Shown: positions 61,488 through 64,000 of the stretch, in pieces
How positions within the stretch are numbered: the first letter of the stretch is position 1
Layout: each line of letters starts with the position of its first letter
Assembly: GCF_023146395.1 (NCBI RefSeq)
Contig: NZ_JAGLCD010000001.1
Span: forward strand, 124,001-188,000
Origin: Aeromicrobium sp.
GTDB lineage: Bacteria > Actinomycetota > Actinomycetes > Propionibacteriales > Nocardioidaceae
Length of the DNA: 64,000 bases
Reading direction: 5' to 3'
The notes under the pieces: model-generated
Told to the model about the DNA's origin: nothing
Databases searched by the model: none
The model's input: the letters and a program-made list of their open reading frames with translations, nothing else
Position numbers and translations under genes: made by a program

Positions 61488-63416
61488 ATGTCCGTCGAGT
61501 CGTTGTTCCCCCGATTGGAACCGGTGCTGCCGCAGGTCAGCAAGCCCATCCAGTACGTCGGCGGTGAGCTCAACGCCACCCTGAAGGACTGGGACGCCGT
61601 CACCGTGCGGTGGGCGCTGATGTACCCCGACGCCTACGAGGTCGGCCTGCCCAACCAGGGCGTCCAGATCCTCTACGAGATCCTGAACGAGCGTGACTGG
61701 ATCCTGGCCGAGCGCACGTACGCGGTCTTCCCCGACATGGAGCAGGTCATGCGGGACCACGAGATCCCGCAGTTCACGGTCGACGGGCACCGCCCCGTCA
61801 AGGCCTTCGACCTGCTCGGCGTGTCCTTCTCCACCGAGCTGGGCTACACGAACCTGCTCACGGCGCTCGACCTCGCCGGCATCGCGCTGCACGCGGTCGA
61901 CCGCGGCGACGACGACCCGATCGTCCTGGTCGGCGGTCACGCCTCGTTCAACCCCGAGCCGGTCGCCGACTTCATCGACGCGGCCGTCCTGGGCGACGGC
62001 GAGGAGATCGTCCTGGCGATCAGCGACATCGTGCGTGAGTTCCGCGAGGAGGGCTCACCCGGTGGTCGCCACGAGCTGCTGCGCCGCCTCGCGGCCACCG
62101 GCGGCATCTACGTGCCGCAGTTCTACGAGGTCGACTACGACGCCGAGGGGTTCATCGAGGCCATCGTGGTCAACGAGCCGTCGGCTCCCGAGCGCGTCGC
62201 CAAGCACACGCTGATGGACCTCGACTCCTGGCCGTACCCCAAGACCCCGCTGGTGCCGCTGGCCGAGACGGTGCACGAGCGGTACAGCGTGGAGATCTTC
62301 CGGGGCTGCACGCGAGGGTGCCGCTTCTGCCAGGCGGGCATGATCACGCGGCCCGTGCGGGAGCGCTCGCTCCAGGGCATCGGGGAGATGGTCGCCAACG
62401 GCCTGGAGCAGTCGGGCCTCGACGAGGTCGGACTCCTGAGCCTCTCGAGCGCCGACCACTCCGAGATCGGCGAGCTCGCGACGCAGCTGGCCGATCGGTA
62501 CGAGGGCACCAACACGTCGTTGTCGCTGCCCTCGACCCGGGTCGACGCGTTCAACATCTCGCTGGCCAACGAGTTCAGCCGCAACGGCCGCCGCTCGGGG
62601 CTCACGTTCGCCCCGGAGGGCGGCAGCGAGCGCCTGCGGCGGGTCATCAACAAGATGGTGTCGGAGGAGGACCTCATCCGCACCGTCGCCGCCGCGTACT
62701 CGCACGGCTGGCGGCAGGTCAAGCTCTATTTCATGTGCGGGCTGCCCACCGAGACCGACGAGGACGTCCTGCAGATCGGTGAGCTCGCCAAGCGCGTCAT
62801 CGACACCGGGCGCGAGGCGTCCGGCCGCAAGGACATCCGCTGCACGGTCTCGATCGGCGGATTCGTGCCGAAGCCGCACACGCCGTTCCAGTGGGCCGCC
62901 CAGCTCGACCACGAGACGACCGACGAGCGGCTGCGCAAGCTGCGCGCCTCGGTGCAGTCGGACAAGAAGTACGGCAAGGCCATCGGGTTCCGCTACCACG
63001 ACGGCAAGCCCGGCATCGTCGAGGGACTTCTGTCCCGCGGTGACCGCCGCGTCGGCAAGGTCATCGAGGCGGTGTGGCGCGACGGTGGCCGTTTCGACGG
63101 CTGGAGCGAGCACTTCTCCTACGACCGGTGGGCGACCATGGCGGAGCGGGCGCTGGCCGACGAGCCCGTCGACCTCGCCTGGTACACGACGCGCGAGCGG
63201 GGTGCCGAGGAGATCCTGCCGTGGGACCACCTCGACTCCGGCCTCGACAAGGACTGGCTCTGGGAGGACTGGCAGGACGCACTGGCCGACGACCCGGTCG
63301 AGGTCGAGGACTGCCGCTGGACCCCGTGCTTCGACTGTGGCGTCTGCCCGAGCATGGACACCGACATCCAGATGGGGCCGACCGGCCAGAAGCTCCTGCC
63401 GCTGAGCGTGGTCTGA
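61488..63416 (+). CDS. B12-binding/radical SAM family protein (TIGR03960 type)
   Basis: 642 aa. The N-terminal third is a cobalamin-binding-like Rossmann domain (WALMYPDAYEVGLPNQGVQ, FDLLGVSFSTELGYTN, VLVGGHASFNPEP). The radical SAM core starts near residue 270 with the 4Fe-4S motif CTRGCRFC (FRGCTRGCRFCQAGM). A C-terminal cysteine cluster CRWTPCFDCGVC could hold another cluster. The family is widespread and usually next to a DUF2344 protein and rne/rng; here a different small gene follows. The likely target is tRNA or protein modification, but it is unproven. Confidence 0.9.
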   Translation: MSVESLFPRLEPVLPQVSKPIQYVGGELNATLKDWDAVTVRWALMYPDAYEVGLPNQGVQILYEILNERDWILAERTYAVFPDMEQVMRDHEIPQFTVDGHRPVKAFDLLGVSFSTELGYTNLLTALDLAGIALHAVDRGDDDPIVLVGGHASFNPEPVADFIDAAVLGDGEEIVLAISDIVREFREEGSPGGRHELLRRLAATGGIYVPQFYEVDYDAEGFIEAIVVNEPSAPERVAKHTLMDLDSWPYPKTPLVPLAETVHERYSVEIFRGCTRGCRFCQAGMITRPVRERSLQGIGEMVANGLEQSGLDEVGLLSLSSADHSEIGELATQLADRYEGTNTSLSLPSTRVDAFNISLANEFSRNGRRSGLTFAPEGGSERLRRVINKMVSEEDLIRTVAAAYSHGWRQVKLYFMCGLPTETDEDVLQIGELAKRVIDTGREASGRKDIRCTVSIGGFVPKPHTPFQWAAQLDHETTDERLRKLRASVQSDKKYGKAIGFRYHDGKPGIVEGLLSRGDRRVGKVIEAVWRDGGRFDGWSEHFSYDRWATMAERALADEPVDLAWYTTRERGAEEILPWDHLDSGLDKDWLWEDWQDALADDPVEVEDCRWTPCFDCGVCPSMDTDIQMGPTGQKLLPLSVV

Positions 63417-63417
63417 C

Positions 63418-63885
63418 GTGGCCTCGGCCGGACCGGTGGCGGTCGACCGCGCCGGGCCCCGCGATGTCGGTTCCGCCGCCGCGTTCAGCGTCGTGGCGGG
63501 ACTCGCGTCCGCGATCCCGATCGGCCGGGCCTCCCGGCGCGCCCGGCGTCTCGTCGCGGGAGCCTCGGCGGTCGTGGCGGGAGCGGCCGCGGCCCGGCTC
63601 ACCGCAGCCGCTGCCTCGGCCGAGCGTGAGGCTGCGGCCGACGGGCCGGCACCACCGCCCACGGCGCGCCAGGGTGTCGGACCTGCGGTGGCCGGCGCGG
63701 TGGCCGCGGGCGCGACCGCCGGCACCGTGCTCGCGTCGATCGCGATGGACCGTCGCTTCGAGGCCTTCCTGGGCCGGCGGGGCGTTCGCCGACCCCGGCT
63801 CGTGATCGGCGTCGTCGCGGGGCTGGGGTCGTTCGCGATGGACCGGCTCGAGGGACTCGTCGAGCCGCCGCAGCGGGGTCGTTAG
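63418..63885 (+). CDS. Ala/Gly-rich hypothetical membrane protein
   Basis: 155 aa from GTG 63418, 1 bp after the radical SAM stop, so in its operon. Weakly hydrophobic segments (SAAAFSVVAGLASAIPI; LVAGASAVVAGAAAARL; VAGAVAAGATAGTVLASIAM; LVIGVVAGLGSFAM) suggest up to four short helices. No family recognised. Its stop overlaps the stop of the convergent gene at the right edge. Confidence 0.6.
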   Translation: MASAGPVAVDRAGPRDVGSAAAFSVVAGLASAIPIGRASRRARRLVAGASAVVAGAAAARLTAAAASAEREAAADGPAPPPTARQGVGPAVAGAVAAGATAGTVLASIAMDRRFEAFLGRRGVRRPRLVIGVVAGLGSFAMDRLEGLVEPPQRGR

Positions 63886-64000
63886 GAGCCGTCGAGCTCG
63901 TCCTCGAGCAGCCGGTCGCGCGCCACGAGCATGCCGACCGGTCCCAGCAGCAGGGCGGCCACCATCAGGACGATCACGGGCACGTCCCACGCGCCCGTGA
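63882..64000 (-). CDS. Partial membrane protein (5' end beyond right edge)
   Basis: Not in the ORF track because no start is in the window. Read by hand on the minus strand, 38 codons end at TAA 63882-63884: one hydrophobic helix (VPVIVLMVAALLLGPVGMLV) followed by a charged tail ARDRLLEDELDGS. It converges on the preceding gene with the two stop codons overlapping. It could be the C-terminus of a small membrane protein. Confidence 0.5.
   Translation of the reverse strand, partial: TGAWDVPVIVLMVAALLLGPVGMLVARDRLLEDELDGS

Overview
The window is high-GC DNA with many GTG starts, short TANNNT -10 boxes close to start codons, a type I multidomain fatty-acid synthase followed by acpS, a mycothiol-type nitroreductase homologue, two clpP genes and an LPXTG surface protein. 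Together these point to an actinobacterium. The gene content resembles Nocardioidaceae (Aeromicrobium/Nocardioides-like), but the genus is an inference. I see no phage, insertion sequence or CRISPR array. From memory, much of 21-59 kb keeps the gene order and relative orientation of Mycobacterium tuberculosis Rv2475c to Rv2445c (thioesterase, glbO, pepN, Rv2466c-like, rpiB, nei, tig, clpP1, clpP2, clpX, Rv2449c-like, valS, folC, DUF4233, ndk), interrupted by lineage-specific insertions. LAYOUT. 1-6 kb: the edge of an AbiEi/DUF559-like gene; a MarR regulator divergent from YceI, with a double palindrome between them; a TetR regulator divergent from an acyl-CoA dehydrogenase-thiolase-SDR operon. 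6-15.5 kb: fas (3042 aa) and acpS behind a double palindromic operator. 15.5-16.8 kb: a solitary AbiEi-type protein with a nuclease-like C-terminus, bracketed by two composite palindromic elements (order B-A-gene-A-B). 16.8-21.1 kb: a minus-strand SDR-phosphotransferase-TetR operon, and divergently a carboxyltransferase plus a 76-aa biotin carrier behind the same type of double operator as fas. This suggests that malonyl-CoA supply and FAS-I are co-regulated. 21-31.7 kb: thioesterase, GlbO, MscS, PepN, a glutamate-cysteine ligase-like enzyme, the Rv2466c-like protein (resolving Cys missing), an esterase, RpiB, Nei and a SpoIIE-type phosphatase. 31.7-35.5 kb: an accessory stretch with tRNA-Gly, a wall-anchored ice-binding-like (DUF3494) protein, tRNA-Pro with a tandemly duplicated 3' end, and a Tat-exported PhoD-like phosphatase. 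35.6-50.6 kb: tig, a lipase-like hydrolase, two SRPBCC proteins, clpP1-clpP2-clpX with a ClgR-like operator, an Rv2449c-like protein, valS, an MMPL transporter, folC and a DUF4233 protein. 50.6-58.3 kb: a phosphoesterase, a ParB-like protein and an LpqY-SugABC-like sugar importer with an alpha-glucosidase. 58.4-64 kb: ndk, an ArsR-MFS pair, a hypothetical protein, a TIGR03960-type radical SAM protein and the edge of a membrane protein gene. The most unusual signal is intergenic: at least three dispersed palindromic repeat families, one of which brackets the AbiEi/nuclease-like gene.
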